Shown here: in pieces, positions 1-9,326 of the stretch
Layout of the letters: the number at the start of each line of letters is the position of its first letter
Numbering within the stretch: the stretch's first letter is position 1
Source of the DNA: Acidobacteriota bacterium
GTDB taxonomy: Bacteria > Acidobacteriota > Blastocatellia > RBC074
Length of the DNA stretch: 64,000 nucleotides
Direction of reading: 5' to 3'
Assembly: GCA_018268995.1 (NCBI GenBank)
Contig: JAFDVL010000005.1
Span: 1-64,000 of the forward strand
The notes under the pieces: model-generated
Seen by the model: only the letters and a program-made list of their open reading frames with translations
What the model was told of the DNA's origin: nothing
Database searches by the model: none
Made by a program: the position numbers and the translations under genes

Positions 1-3000
1 TGCGCGCCGAACGAACCGCCGCTGTAGGCTGCACCGCTCACGACACGTGCAGGCAATCCCAGCGCTCGTGCCAACGCCGTATACAGTTCGGCGTGCTCCA
101 AACAATCTGCCTCGCGTGAGGCCAGCGTTTCGACTGTCGTCGTGGAAACACGTTTCCATTTCAAATTGTCATACGTCCATTGCCCGATTTTTTCGGCAAC
201 GCGATGGCCATCTCGTTCTTTACCAGCAATCTCTTTCGCCAGTTTTATGATTTCTGGCGAATCAGAATTGATTCGCGCAGTAGCCTTTAAATACGGCGCA
301 AGTTCAGTGCCCGTCACAGGCAGTTTGATTGTTTGATTGTCCGGGATGCGGCGTTGCTTTGACATGAAAATTAAAGCGGAATCTGTAGCGTTTGGCTCAA
401 TGGTTTGCCACGTAAATTTGCTGACATCTTCGCGGACGCGCGCGATAACGCCGGGTTGCTGTGCAGATACTTTAAGCTTTAAGGATTCGACACGCGTTGG
501 CTCCAGAATATTCAATCCTTTTGGGGCAATCAGCGCATTTTCCAGATCGAATTCCTTGCGATTCATGGCACCGACGTTGAAGCGACCATCGCGGTCGAAA
601 GAAATGCCCAACTGGCCTTGCAGCGTTTTCTCATCCGCCAGGGACATTAAGAACCGATAGCTATGAAAAGCGTGCGCCCACGCGCTCATCTGATCAAGAA
701 ATTCGTTGGATTCATTTTCTTTGCCGACACCTTTGCTGGTCAGTGCGCGGAAGTCTGCGAATGCCGCATCAATGCTCAGTGTAGAAAACAACATCAGGCG
801 CTCTGGTGCCAGCTTGGCCGGATTTGAGAAATCACGAGCCATCGCAAACTTTTCTTTGCTTTCCAGCAATTTCAGAGTTTCGAGACTATCGCCAACAATG
901 AAATATTGATCTGTGATCGTGACCAGAAAATCATCCGATTCCTCACCCAGTCTGAAGACAGGAGAATTTAAGACGCTCACGTCCGGCACCCGCTTCAATG
1001 CCAACGAAACCAGGCCGGAGCGCGCAATTTTTGCCAGCGTATCGCTCTTGAGTTTTAAGGCAGCAACCACTGCCGGAAGTTTTGATTTATTGCTGAGCAG
1101 ACTGGAGACGTTTACTAATGCCAGCGAGACTTCGCCCTGTAAATGTGGGACGAGGAGTGTTTGTAGCCCAGAGATGATTTGGCTGTATTTTGAACTTTCT
1201 TTTGCTTCGTTTTTCTTTTCTTCTTTCCCGGCAGTTTTTTTGGCCTTGGCAATTTCAGCATCCCATTTTTTGCTGTATTCCAGAAACTTCTCTGGCTCAA
1301 TCATCATCCCGGCATACAACAACGTATGTTTTGGCAAAAGGTCACGCGGCGCAGCCAGATCAGCGGCTTTGAAGGGGCGCATCGTCTTGGCCCAGTCATT
1401 TTCGCCAAGAGCGAGATGAAACATTGAATCCCAATCACTCTGCGACAGTCGAACCGCACCGGTTTCGGCTCCGATGGTTTTCGTAAAGGCGTCTATCAGC
1501 ACAGCATCTAACGGGTCGTTGTCGTCTTTGCTGTCTTTAGCAATTTCTTCAAATAGCTTTTTTAGCAGTGAATCAAGCTGACTGAAGAAGACAATTTCAC
1601 CCGTTTCCGCTTTGATGCGGTCATACGATTTGCTGCTCGCAATCGTGGGCTTGTCTGTTTTCAGCACCTCCAGCAAGGCTTCCCGCGATGGCGCAAGCAC
1701 TGCCGTATCGCCAATGTAAGTCAGATAAATGCGTTCCGGCGCGGTCGCATCTATTCCGACATAGCCCAACTTCTCAATGATCGTGACGGGCAATTCACCT
1801 ATTTTTTCGTGCCGCAGATACACTGAACTTCCCAGCATAAAACTTGCGCCGGTCGGACGTTCTTTGCTCGTTCCCATCATTGTGCTGGCAATATCACCAA
1901 AGGCTGAAAGCGCGTAAAACAGCACAGGCATGAAAGCTGGGGTAATTGAGGCAACCCGTGTCCCGGCAGAAACGACAGGCACAAAGTATTCCGGGCTGCC
2001 AAAGTCATTTTGGTAACTCGTCAAAGTTCGCTCGAACCGTGCGCGATCTGTTACACGAATCACCATTGCACTGTGCCCAATGATGCCGAGCGCATCCCGG
2101 CTATTTTCATCTGGCCAGGACGCCATCGAAATCGGCGATTTCAGATCAATGCCGAGCGTTTGGCTGGCGCTGCCGGTGACGTTCAGATTCATCGTTTTGG
2201 CCAACTGCGCCTTGATCGAATTGAGCATCAAGGCAAATGTCATCTGATCGCGCACCGTCCCCATTTGAATGCCGGAAAAAGCGGCATCCAGCTGATTTAA
2301 GGTTTGCTCAAAATTCGGAGCCGTCAGGTACAGCGTTGCATTGGCCGGAAAGAGCGTTTCCCCGGTTGTCGGCACGCTCTTTAATTTCGTCAGATCAGGA
2401 TTCGCAACTGAAGCCGACCCTTGATTTTTCAAGGTCGCCGCAGCCCATTGTTTCAGGCGGTCATTTTTGCCGGCTTCATCCAGAATCGCCTGTCGCACAG
2501 CTTCATCTTTGGCGGTTGCCCAACGATCACGCAACCTGATTTTTGTGATGGCATCTTCCAATTCCGTAATGCTGCTCCACAGTTTTGTGATCTCAGATTC
2601 CGTCTTGAACATCGCGGGCGGCGTTGAAGCGGGCGAGGAATTGTTCGAGTAACCAGGAACGCTGACCGGAACTCCGCCAGGGATTCCACCGGGCACGCCT
2701 TTGATCGTGCTTTTTCCTGTTTTCTTTTTTGCGCCTGAACCTGCTGGCGCAGGTGGCGGTGGTGGTGGCGGCGGAAGCGACGAAGAGGATGATGCGCGCA
2801 CGGTCACCACACCTTTTGAGGTTAACAATTTATCGTACCGCGCACTGAGTGATTTTTTGCGTTCATCCAATTGCACTTCAATCGCGGGCGTAGCCAATTC
2901 GCCAAGCGCGTGAACCGCCCACAATTCGGCATCTGTGCCGATCATTTTGAGCAGCTCAGACACATCTTCGGTCGGGCGACGCAAACGGATTGCCTCCATT

Positions 3001-4148
3001 GCGTGACCAATGGTTTGGACGTTGTCGGTAGCGAAGAGCTTCGCGTAAGGCAATCGCAAGCCTTTGAGCGGAAGCACAACGGCCAAGCGCAGGCCAACAA
3101 GTTGCTGTTTGGCGTCATCACTCTTCAGCAAATCTTCGGCCAGTTCGCGCGCCTTTTCATCACTCATCAAAGCAGCAACACGCAGCAACGGGCTTCCAGT
3201 CTCAACCAACTTCGGAAGCTGGCTTTTGATTGACGCCAGCCCTGCGGTTCCGCGTTCGGCCAAAGCTTGCGCAGCACTATTGCTACAAAAGGTATCTTTA
3301 TCAGTCAAAGCCCAAACCAACACATCATTAAAGCGGGCATCAGATGCTTTGCCCAACGCCGTGATCGCTGCGGCGCGCACGTTTGGGTCATAATCGGTAA
3401 GCATTTCCAACGCAACTTCCGGCGCTTTACTGGCGATGGCGGTGATACGTTTGGTGACGGCTTCAATGGGTTCTTTCGCAGTGCGAATGACCTCACTCAA
3501 GCTCGCCGCTTCTGCATCTTTATCGGACTTTGTGCCATTCGCTAATTTGGTGCGCAATGCTTCAAAATCTTCGTCCCAGTGGCCAGCGGTATTGAACCGC
3601 ACGGACATCATCAGTCGCTTAAAGTAAGGCTCCAGTTTTTCCTGTTCTTCCGGCGTTGCAGTCAAAACAAAATTGAAGCCCAGCGGCCCAACCTGTGTGA
3701 CCCAATAGGTCTGCCGGACAGCCCCGTCATTCCCTTCAATTTCATAACTGATTTCTCGGCCTTCAACGCCCCCGACCAACACAGGCCGAACCACCAGGCT
3801 TTCCACTTTGATCGGTTCCTTGCGCAGGTTTTGCAGGATTGCCGTAGCGTAATTTGCCACGCCGTAGCCTTCGGGAAGTTTTTCGGTAATTACCAGCACC
3901 GTTCTCTCACCAGGTTTCACACCAAAATAAAGCGAAGTCGGGTCGGTGTTCGTTCCCTTCCAATCTGCTGGATGCCAGAGTGAAAAGCCTTGTTTTTGAT
4001 CAATAAATCGGACGAATTCGCCCGTGGGTAAGGCATAGCTATCCCATTGAGCAGCACGCAAGTTACGATCTTCATCCTCAGCAAAAGAAGAGAACGACCC
4101 AAAGAAAAGCGCTATTGAAATGAAAATGATAAACCTGATCTGATTCAT
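1..4148 (-). CDS. Giant secreted protein with HEAT-like repeats and C-terminal transglutaminase-like domain (partial)
   Basis: The frame is open from the ATG at 4148 to the window edge, giving about 1382 codons; the C-terminus is missing. A signal peptide (MNQIRFIIFISIALFFGS, then FSSFAED) predicts export. Residues about 45-185 look like a PsbP/DUF1795-type fold. About 215-330 is Ala/Leu-rich and HEAT-like. A polyproline/Gly linker lies near residue 460. A long region after it resembles DUF3352-type secreted proteins. At the visible end, ADCLEHAELY followed by ALGLPARVVSG matches the nucleophile segment of transglutaminase-like proteases, with the Cys at about residue 1349. A weak ribosome site (CAGGGGG) precedes the start. 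The His and Asp of the presumed triad lie beyond the edge, so activity cannot be judged. Export and the transglutaminase-like segment are well supported; the other domain names are tentative. Confidence 0.8.
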   Translation of the reverse strand, partial: MNQIRFIIFISIALFFGSFSSFAEDEDRNLRAAQWDSYALPTGEFVRFIDQKQGFSLWHPADWKGTNTDPTSLYFGVKPGERTVLVITEKLPEGYGVANYATAILQNLRKEPIKVESLVVRPVLVGGVEGREISYEIEGNDGAVRQTYWVTQVGPLGFNFVLTATPEEQEKLEPYFKRLMMSVRFNTAGHWDEDFEALRTKLANGTKSDKDAEAASLSEVIRTAKEPIEAVTKRITAIASKAPEVALEMLTDYDPNVRAAAITALGKASDARFNDVLVWALTDKDTFCSNSAAQALAERGTAGLASIKSQLPKLVETGSPLLRVAALMSDEKARELAEDLLKSDDAKQQLVGLRLAVVLPLKGLRLPYAKLFATDNVQTIGHAMEAIRLRRPTEDVSELLKMIGTDAELWAVHALGELATPAIEVQLDERKKSLSARYDKLLTSKGVVTVRASSSSSLPPPPPPPPAPAGSGAKKKTGKSTIKGVPGGIPGGVPVSVPGYSNNSSPASTPPAMFKTESEITKLWSSITELEDAITKIRLRDRWATAKDEAVRQAILDEAGKNDRLKQWAAATLKNQGSASVANPDLTKLKSVPTTGETLFPANATLYLTAPNFEQTLNQLDAAFSGIQMGTVRDQMTFALMLNSIKAQLAKTMNLNVTGSASQTLGIDLKSPISMASWPDENSRDALGIIGHSAMVIRVTDRARFERTLTSYQNDFGSPEYFVPVVSAGTRVASITPAFMPVLFYALSAFGDIASTMMGTSKERPTGASFMLGSSVYLRHEKIGELPVTIIEKLGYVGIDATAPERIYLTYIGDTAVLAPSREALLEVLKTDKPTIASSKSYDRIKAETGEIVFFSQLDSLLKKLFEEIAKDSKDDNDPLDAVLIDAFTKTIGAETGAVRLSQSDWDSMFHLALGENDWAKTMRPFKAADLAAPRDLLPKHTLLYAGMMIEPEKFLEYSKKWDAEIAKAKKTAGKEEKKNEAKESSKYSQIISGLQTLLVPHLQGEVSLALVNVSSLLSNKSKLPAVVAALKLKSDTLAKIARSGLVSLALKRVPDVSVLNSPVFRLGEESDDFLVTITDQYFIVGDSLETLKLLESKEKFAMARDFSNPAKLAPERLMLFSTLSIDAAFADFRALTSKGVGKENESNEFLDQMSAWAHAFHSYRFLMSLADEKTLQGQLGISFDRDGRFNVGAMNRKEFDLENALIAPKGLNILEPTRVESLKLKVSAQQPGVIARVREDVSKFTWQTIEPNATDSALIFMSKQRRIPDNQTIKLPVTGTELAPYLKATARINSDSPEIIKLAKEIAGKERDGHRVAEKIGQWTYDNLKWKRVSTTTVETLASREADCLEHAELYTALARALGLPARVVSGAAYSGGSFGA

Positions 4149-4514
4149 TAAAGCCCCCTGAAGATGAACTGCTCGTGGTAGATTGGCTAAGAACCCCACA
4201 TAATTCTGGTCCCACCCAGATAAGCGTAATCTACCCTGCGAAATCAGACGCGGCAAGAAATATTTTTAGAAGGACAGATGGCAGGAAAGAGGAAAAGGCC
4301 AGCGGCGAGAGGGATCGAGATGTGTCTGAAGGAGCGAGGTTTCATCTCTTTTTTTCTTTCTGCCTCTTCCTCACGGGTTCGCTCCTTCCCTCCGGCGCTC
4401 CTGCGTCACGACCTTCTCGCATTCCATAAAACGCTTGCATCACACTGGCGAAATGCTTAATCTGAGGCATACTTGTTTATCGCTCAGCATCAATTAGCAA
4501 AATAACCACGAGAG
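4149..4514. other. Divergent intergenic region
   Basis: This 366-bp gap separates two divergent genes. The small ORFs in it have no ribosome site or recognisable protein. The one plausible control element seen is the weak promoter at 4435-4463; the rest is unexplained. Confidence 0.5.
4435..4463 (+). promoter_or_regulatory. Candidate promoter of the DHH gene
   Basis: TTGCAT and TAATCT are separated by 17 bp, a sigma-70-like arrangement about 45 bp before the DHH gene start. Both hexamers are imperfect, so this is weak. Confidence 0.35.
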
Positions 4515-5471
4515 ATGAGAATTAAGATTTGTTATCACGGAAATTGTTTTGATGGAGTTTCGTCCGCCGCTGTTTTCGGGCGCTTTTACCGCGAGAAAAT
4601 TCACTCCGATTGGGAACAGGCATTTCAGCCGATGATGCATCGCGCCGGAGCTTTGTTTGATGAGGATGCGTTTGATGGCGACGAAAATGCGATTGTGGAT
4701 TTTAAGTACAGCGCCTCTGATAAACTCACATGGTGGTTCGATCACCACAAGAGCGCATTTCTTACGCCAGAAGATGAAGCCCATTTCAAGGCATACACGG
4801 GCGGCAAAAAGTTTCTGAATGCTGATTACAAATCCTGCACAAAGTTCATTGCCGACACGGCGGCAGAACGATTCGGCTTTGATCCCGCACCGATGAGCGA
4901 ATTGATTCACTGGGCCAATGTGATTGACAGCGCGGCCTATAAAAATGCTGCCGAGCCGGTCGAGATGGAAGCGCCCGCATTCAAGTTGGCATTGGTTATA
5001 GAATGTGACCGTGATCCAGCCTTAACGATGAAAATCATTTTGGATTTGCAGACGCGTACGATGCAGGAAGTGGCCGCTTCGCCTTATGTGCAGGAACGAA
5101 TTGCACCGCTACATCAACGCCATCTACAGGCCATCGAAACCATAAAACAGGAAGCTCGGATGCGCGGCCCGGTTGTGTATTTCGACATTAGCACGTACGG
5201 CAACATGGAAGGCTACAGCAAATTCATCCCGTACTACCTGCACCCGGAAGCAACCTACAGCATCGGCGTCAGCCTGTCGCCCTTCCGCTCCAAGATTTCT
5301 GTCGGATCGAACCCCTGGGCACCCCGCCCACGCACGCACGATCTGGCAAAGATTTGTGAACGCTATGGTGGCGGCGGCCACGCCGTTGTTGCGGCCATTT
5401 CGCTCGCGCCCGAAAGCATTGACGAAGCGCGCCGGATTGCCGAAGACATTGTGCAGGAACTACAAAGCTAA
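4515..5471 (+). CDS. DHH-family phosphoesterase
   Basis: A 318-residue cytoplasmic protein. It has the DHH superfamily signatures in order: [13 protein letters not shown] at the N-terminus (metal-binding His/Asp), an IVDF motif, the DHH triplet in [10 protein letters not shown] near residue 75, and a C-terminal [10 protein letters not shown] motif typical of the DHHA1 substrate-binding domain. The family uses two Mn ions to cleave phosphodiester or phosphoanhydride bonds (RecJ, nano-RNase and cyclic dinucleotide phosphodiesterases). This is a short single-unit member without CBS or PAS domains, closer in size to NrnA-type enzymes than to RecJ. The substrate cannot be read from sequence. It appears to be monocistronic, with a strong hairpin just downstream. 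Confidence 0.8.
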   Translation: MRIKICYHGNCFDGVSSAAVFGRFYREKIHSDWEQAFQPMMHRAGALFDEDAFDGDENAIVDFKYSASDKLTWWFDHHKSAFLTPEDEAHFKAYTGGKKFLNADYKSCTKFIADTAAERFGFDPAPMSELIHWANVIDSAAYKNAAEPVEMEAPAFKLALVIECDRDPALTMKIILDLQTRTMQEVAASPYVQERIAPLHQRHLQAIETIKQEARMRGPVVYFDISTYGNMEGYSKFIPYYLHPEATYSIGVSLSPFRSKISVGSNPWAPRPRTHDLAKICERYGGGGHAVVAAISLAPESIDEARRIAEDIVQELQS

Positions 5472-5485
5472 CGAATGTAGCACTC

Positions 5486-5522
5486 GCCTTCGCCGCAAGA
5501 GCTTTCCTATTGCGGCGAAGGC
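5486..5522 (+). terminator. Strong hairpin after the DHH gene
   Basis: A perfect 13-bp stem (GCCTTCGCCGCAA and its complement) with an 11-base loop starts 15 bp after the stop codon. No T-run follows, so it is a terminator-like or mRNA-stabilising hairpin and not a canonical intrinsic terminator. Confidence 0.5.
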
Positions 5523-5632
5523 CTATGATTGAAGATCTTCTCCCGCCCGACTATACTCTCCCCAATCTGATCCAACTACGATTCTTTAGCGGCAAACTTG
5601 ATCGTGGCTTACAACGCAAAGGCGAGAGTCTT

Positions 5633-6718
5633 ATGATGAAGAAAATTGTGTTTCTTTTGCTGCTATTCGTGGGGATACGGAACGTTTCTCCAGTTGCGGC
5701 TCAACCCCAATCTCCTGCTTCCAATTTTGAAATTCAAAAACTTGCCGAGGGCGTTTACGCAGCGATTCGCAAGCAACCGCCTTTGATGTCTTTCGATCCG
5801 AACAACGTTTTCATCATCAACGACGATGATGTGATTGTCGTGGACGCCAACGCCTCTCTTGCCGCGACCAAAGAACTGATTGCTGAGTTGCGCAAGCTAA
5901 CGAACAAGCCTGTCAAATACGTCATCAACACGCATTGGCACGATGATCACATCATCGGTAATCAAGCCTATCGCGACGCGTTTCCACAGGTTGAATTTAT
6001 CGCGCACGCCAGCACCTTGCAGGATCGCCCGACCATTGGCGAAGCCAATCGCCAACAAATGTTGACGGGCGGCAAAGGCTATGCTGAGCATCTTCGCAAG
6101 CAGCTTGAGCAAAACAAAAGCCTCGCCGGTACGCCCATCACCGAAGAAGAACGCATTAACTACCGCAGTGATGTCGCGTGGTTAGAGCGGGCATTGACGG
6201 AAGCCCTTTCAATCAAGATCATTCTGCCGACGCTGACGGTTGAAGATCGCCTGACGCTGCATCGTGGTACGCGCACGATTGAGATTCGTTATCTGGGACG
6301 CGGACACACGGGTGCAGATTTGATTGTGCATTTGCCGAAGGAAGGCATTTTAATCACGGGGGATTTGGTCGTCTGGCCTGTTCCTTTGGTTGGTTCCACA
6401 TCATTTCCAGCCGCCTACAGTGCAACGATGGACAAACTGCTCACGCTTCCAGCGAACATCTTCGTTCCTGGTCACGGCCCGGTGCTGCGGGACAACGAAT
6501 ATCTCAAGTTGATGTCACGGCTGCTTACTTCACTGAAAGATCAAACCGCAGCGGCAGTCGCGCGCGGCGAAACGTTGGAGCAAGCGCGCAAGAGCGTGAA
6601 CCTCACCGAGTTTCGCAAACTGTTTACGGGCGATTCTATGATGCGGCGCATCTTATTCGGCGACTATGTCAGCGGCGCGGGCGTTGCCGCAGCATATCGA
6701 GAAGCAACAGCAAAGTAG
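5633..6718 (+). CDS. Secreted metallo-beta-lactamase-fold hydrolase
   Basis: 361 residues from the ATG at 5633, chosen because a clear signal peptide (MMKKIVFLLLLFVG... VAAQPQ) starts there and GGCGAGAG lies just upstream; a longer reading from 5510 adds an implausible N-terminus. The zinc motif HWHDDH is at residues 101-106. Later ligand regions are seen in GRGHTGADLIV, TGDLVVW and PGHGPVL. This is the broad periplasmic group that includes subclass-B3-like and quinoprotein-relay-type proteins; the substrate is unknown. It is followed 21 bp later by a second MBL-fold gene, probably in one transcript. The fold is certain; a beta-lactamase role is not implied. Confidence 0.85.
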   Translation: MMKKIVFLLLLFVGIRNVSPVAAQPQSPASNFEIQKLAEGVYAAIRKQPPLMSFDPNNVFIINDDDVIVVDANASLAATKELIAELRKLTNKPVKYVINTHWHDDHIIGNQAYRDAFPQVEFIAHASTLQDRPTIGEANRQQMLTGGKGYAEHLRKQLEQNKSLAGTPITEEERINYRSDVAWLERALTEALSIKIILPTLTVEDRLTLHRGTRTIEIRYLGRGHTGADLIVHLPKEGILITGDLVVWPVPLVGSTSFPAAYSATMDKLLTLPANIFVPGHGPVLRDNEYLKLMSRLLTSLKDQTAAAVARGETLEQARKSVNLTEFRKLFTGDSMMRRILFGDYVSGAGVAAAYREATAK

Positions 6719-6739
6719 CCAGGCAAAGGAGTAAAACCC

Positions 6740-7612
6740 ATGCTGAAAAAACTTATCCTAAGCCTGTTTATTTGTCTGGCAAGTTTCGTATTGACCGGTT
6801 GCCGCGTGCCACCTGCGACTGCGGCGAAAGAACCGATCAAACAAGCGATTGAGGTTTTCTATCTTGCCAATGAAGGTTTCTTCATCACAGGCGGCGGCAA
6901 GAAAATTCTGGTAGATGCGCTTTTCCGCGAAGGCATTAAGCCTTATGCCGTCGTCTCACCCACCAACAAAGAACGGCTGGAACAAGCGCGCGATCCATTC
7001 TCGGATGTTGATCTGGCAATGGCTTCCCATTTTCACGGCGATCATTTTGACCCGCTTGCCGTCGCTACGCATTTGCAGCACAACCCCCAGGCGCTTTTCG
7101 TCTCAACCAATCAGGCGCTCGACAAATTCAAAGCCATCGGCGCGCCTTTTGAAGCGGTGAAAGATCGCGTGCGCGCTGCGATGCCGAAAGAAGGTGAACG
7201 CATCAAACTCACGCATAAGGGGATCAAGCTGCAAGTGCTACACGTTCATCACGGACGTAATCGCCCTATTGAAAATCTTGGTTTGCTGTTTGAGATCGCT
7301 GGGCAAAAGCTGTTTCATATCGGCGATTCAGAAGCAACCGCAGAAGATTTCAAGATCAACAACCTGCCTGCTGAGCGCATTGATATTGCCTTTTTGCCGT
7401 TTTGGTATCTCCTGGATGGCGGCAACAAACAAGCTGTGCGCGAGCAGATCAAGGCGCGGCACATCGTGTTAATGCACATTCCGCCACCGGACGAAAATGA
7501 TGAATACATCAAAAAACGAGGCGGATGGGCTGCCGTGTTGGGCAAGATGAAAGCTGATTTTCCGAATGCAGTTTGGTTTACACAAGAAATGGAAAAGAAA
7601 GTTTTCAATTAG
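6740..7612 (+). CDS. UlaG-like metallo-beta-lactamase-fold lipoprotein
   Basis: 290 residues with a lipoprotein signal: a hydrophobic stretch then lipobox LTGC with Cys21. The metal motif SHFHGDH (His97, His99, Asp101, His102) and later HVHHGRN, HIGDSEAT and LMHIPPP fit the UlaG/RomA-like branch of the MBL fold, whose members hydrolyse lactones or phosphodiesters. An AAAGGAG ribosome site lies 9 bp before the ATG. It probably shares a transcript with the preceding MBL gene, which would put two different MBL enzymes at the cell envelope. The substrate is unknown. Confidence 0.85.
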   Translation: MLKKLILSLFICLASFVLTGCRVPPATAAKEPIKQAIEVFYLANEGFFITGGGKKILVDALFREGIKPYAVVSPTNKERLEQARDPFSDVDLAMASHFHGDHFDPLAVATHLQHNPQALFVSTNQALDKFKAIGAPFEAVKDRVRAAMPKEGERIKLTHKGIKLQVLHVHHGRNRPIENLGLLFEIAGQKLFHIGDSEATAEDFKINNLPAERIDIAFLPFWYLLDGGNKQAVREQIKARHIVLMHIPPPDENDEYIKKRGGWAAVLGKMKADFPNAVWFTQEMEKKVFN

Positions 7613-7827
7613 CAAAATCACCGAATTAATTGAACCGATAACACGTTTCTTCGCGCCCGTCGCTGGCAGTATTGGCACGACTCGGTATTATGTTATTGCC
7701 ATACTGCTTGAGAACGAAGAGACACTGATTCCGGGCGGCTATTTGAGTAGTTCGCAAACCAGAATGGTAGTAGACTTGAGCGCGTGCTTATACAAACCGT
7801 GATTTTTCCAGAACTACAGGAGGGTAG

Positions 7828-8481
7828 ATGACTCGTTTGATTAGCCTGATTAGTTTATGTGTTGTACTTGTAATGTTCTCTGCGTGCGCCAATCCGGCGG
7901 ATAATGCCCCAAAAGCTGTTGTTTCAGATGCGGCCTCACCTGCTTCTACCAACACTGCCGCCAACGCTCCTGCGACACAAGGAACCAAACTCTCTTTTGC
8001 CAATGAAAGCTCTAAGATTGATTTTGTTGGCTCCAAGGTTACAGGTATCGAAGAGGGTTCTTTCAAAAAATTCTCTGGTGCGATTGATCTGGTAGATAAC
8101 AAGCCAGAAAAAAGCCGTGTGAATGTTGATATTGACTTGAGTTCCGTTGAGGCCAAAATTGGCAAGCTGACCGAGCATTTAAAGTCACCGGATTTCTTCG
8201 ATGTCGCCAAGTATCCCAAGGCAACTTTTACCTCGACGGAAATTAAATCCGGCGGTGAAAAAGGCGCGTCGCACACTGTGACGGGAACGCTGGATTTGCA
8301 CGGCGTCAAAAAAACCATCACCTTTCCGGCTACCATCAACGTTGCGGCTGATCCGGTATCTGTGACAAGCGAATTTGCGATCAATCGCAAAGATTTCGGC
8401 ATCGTCTACGCGGGCAAGGCGGACGATTTGATTCGGGACGAAGTCGTCCTCAAATTAGCCGTTAAAGCCCCACGTCGTTAA
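7828..8481 (+). CDS. YceI-family lipoprotein
   Basis: 217 residues. The N-terminus MTRLISLISLCVVLVMFSAC gives a lipobox with Cys20, followed by an Ala/Thr/Pro-rich linker to about residue 50. The rest is a YceI-like lipocalin-type barrel: the repeated pattern SKIDFVGSKVTG, NVDIDLSSVEA, LKSPDFFDVAKYPKATF and GTLDLHGVKKTI is diagnostic. YceI proteins bind isoprenoid-like lipids in the periplasm; a role in quinone handling or stress is often suggested but not established here. An excellent ribosome site AGGAGGG precedes the ATG. It is separated from its neighbours by over 100 bp, so it is probably transcribed alone. Confidence 0.9.
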   Translation: MTRLISLISLCVVLVMFSACANPADNAPKAVVSDAASPASTNTAANAPATQGTKLSFANESSKIDFVGSKVTGIEEGSFKKFSGAIDLVDNKPEKSRVNVDIDLSSVEAKIGKLTEHLKSPDFFDVAKYPKATFTSTEIKSGGEKGASHTVTGTLDLHGVKKTITFPATINVAADPVSVTSEFAINRKDFGIVYAGKADDLIRDEVVLKLAVKAPRR

Positions 8482-8495
8482 CAACGTCGTTAACA
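8472..8495 (+). repeat. 12-bp tandem duplication across the YceI stop codon
   Basis: ACGTCGTTAACA occurs twice head to tail. The first copy supplies the last Arg codons and the TAA stop of the YceI gene, so the duplication does not change the protein. Confidence 0.8.
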
Positions 8496-8502
8496 AAAGA
8501 TT

Positions 8503-8568
8503 GGCGGAAGACCGAGGGCATTTTCCTTTAACGAAAGAAACGCCCTTCTTTACAGTCAGGCTTCCGCC
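8503..8568 (+). terminator. Nested hairpin after the YceI gene
   Basis: Outer arms GGCGGAAG and CTTCCGCC enclose a second pair, AGGGC and GCCCT, separated by an A/T-rich loop. This could fold into a two-tier hairpin in the YceI 3' region. No T-run follows; a terminator or mRNA-stability role is inferred. Confidence 0.4.
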
Positions 8569-8607
8569 GTATTCCACATCTGTCACTTACATAACCTGGA
8601 GGTATCT

Positions 8608-8700
8608 ATGAGTGAATCCCTGAATTCATCACGGTGGAGCTTCGTCTACGATGGACTGGCGGCACTGCCGTCACTCAATCCTGATCGGAGGTATTTATGA
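8608..8700 (+). CDS. 30-residue ORF translationally coupled to the next gene
   Basis: ATG at 8608, preceded by CTGGAGGTATCT, opens a 30-codon frame ([10 protein letters not shown]..., ending in DRRYL). Its TGA stop overlaps the ATG of the dioxygenase-like gene as ATGA. The downstream ribosome site (CGGAGGTATTT) lies within its last codons and closely resembles its own. No known domain is visible. It could be a leader peptide controlling the next gene through coupling or a small protein. Support comes from the ribosome site and the overlap, not from homology. Confidence 0.5.
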   Translation: MSESLNSSRWSFVYDGLAALPSLNPDRRYL

Positions 8701-9242
8701 AATTTCTCATGCTGATGGCGGTATTGTCGCTGTCAATCCTTGCCTTTCCGCAAGCACCAACGGTAGCGGAAAAGAACGCGCCATCCAAAATCACCATCGC
8801 AAACAAAGATGAAGCCGGAGAGCGACTGACTGTCTCTGGCGTCATCTTTGGCGCAGATGGCAAAACACCGCTGGCGAATGCATCAGTGTACGTCTATCAC
8901 ACCGATGCGAATGGACGGTACACGCCCGGCCCGACAGACGACAATCGCAATCCACGGCTGCGCGGTTATATGCGAACTGACGCGCAAGGACGCTACGAAT
9001 ACAACACGATCAAGCCTGCGCCATATCCGGGCGATGGCCCTCCGGCCCACATTCATTACCACGTGAACGCGCCGGGTTATCAGGATCGCGTCTTCGAGAT
9101 TGTGTTTGAAGGCGATCCGAAGATCAGCAAAGAAATTCGTGCCAGCGCGGCAAAAGAAGACAGCGCGTTTTCGATTCGACCGCTGACGCGTACCTCACAA
9201 GGCGGATGGCACTGCACACAGAACGTCACGTTGCGAAAGTAA
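8697..9242 (+). CDS. Secreted intradiol ring-cleavage dioxygenase-like protein
   Basis: 181 residues with a signal peptide ([20 protein letters not shown]). The pattern [30 protein letters not shown] and HIHYHV matches intradiol dioxygenases, whose Fe(III) is held by two Tyr and two His; GRY, PAPYP and the HIH pair are the likely ligands. It lacks the N-terminal dimerisation region of catechol dioxygenases and is much shorter. No aromatic-degradation genes are nearby. Secreted short forms are known in soil bacteria, with poorly defined substrates. The stop of the 30-codon ORF overlaps the start codon. Confidence 0.8.
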   Translation: MKFLMLMAVLSLSILAFPQAPTVAEKNAPSKITIANKDEAGERLTVSGVIFGADGKTPLANASVYVYHTDANGRYTPGPTDDNRNPRLRGYMRTDAQGRYEYNTIKPAPYPGDGPPAHIHYHVNAPGYQDRVFEIVFEGDPKISKEIRASAAKEDSAFSIRPLTRTSQGGWHCTQNVTLRK

Positions 9243-9326
9243 GTAAATCGGGCGCGATCTGTTTTTTTGAGGTCACGCGAAACAAAGCAGAATCGCTGTG
9301 ACCTCACAAATGAAGAAAGGCGATTT

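Noticed and set aside
913-1419. 168-codon plus-strand ORF at the left edge
   Set aside because: It is antisense to the giant secreted protein, which reads through the region in one frame.
4494-4910. 138-codon minus-strand ORF
   Set aside because: Overlaps the DHH gene start and its motifs on the other strand.
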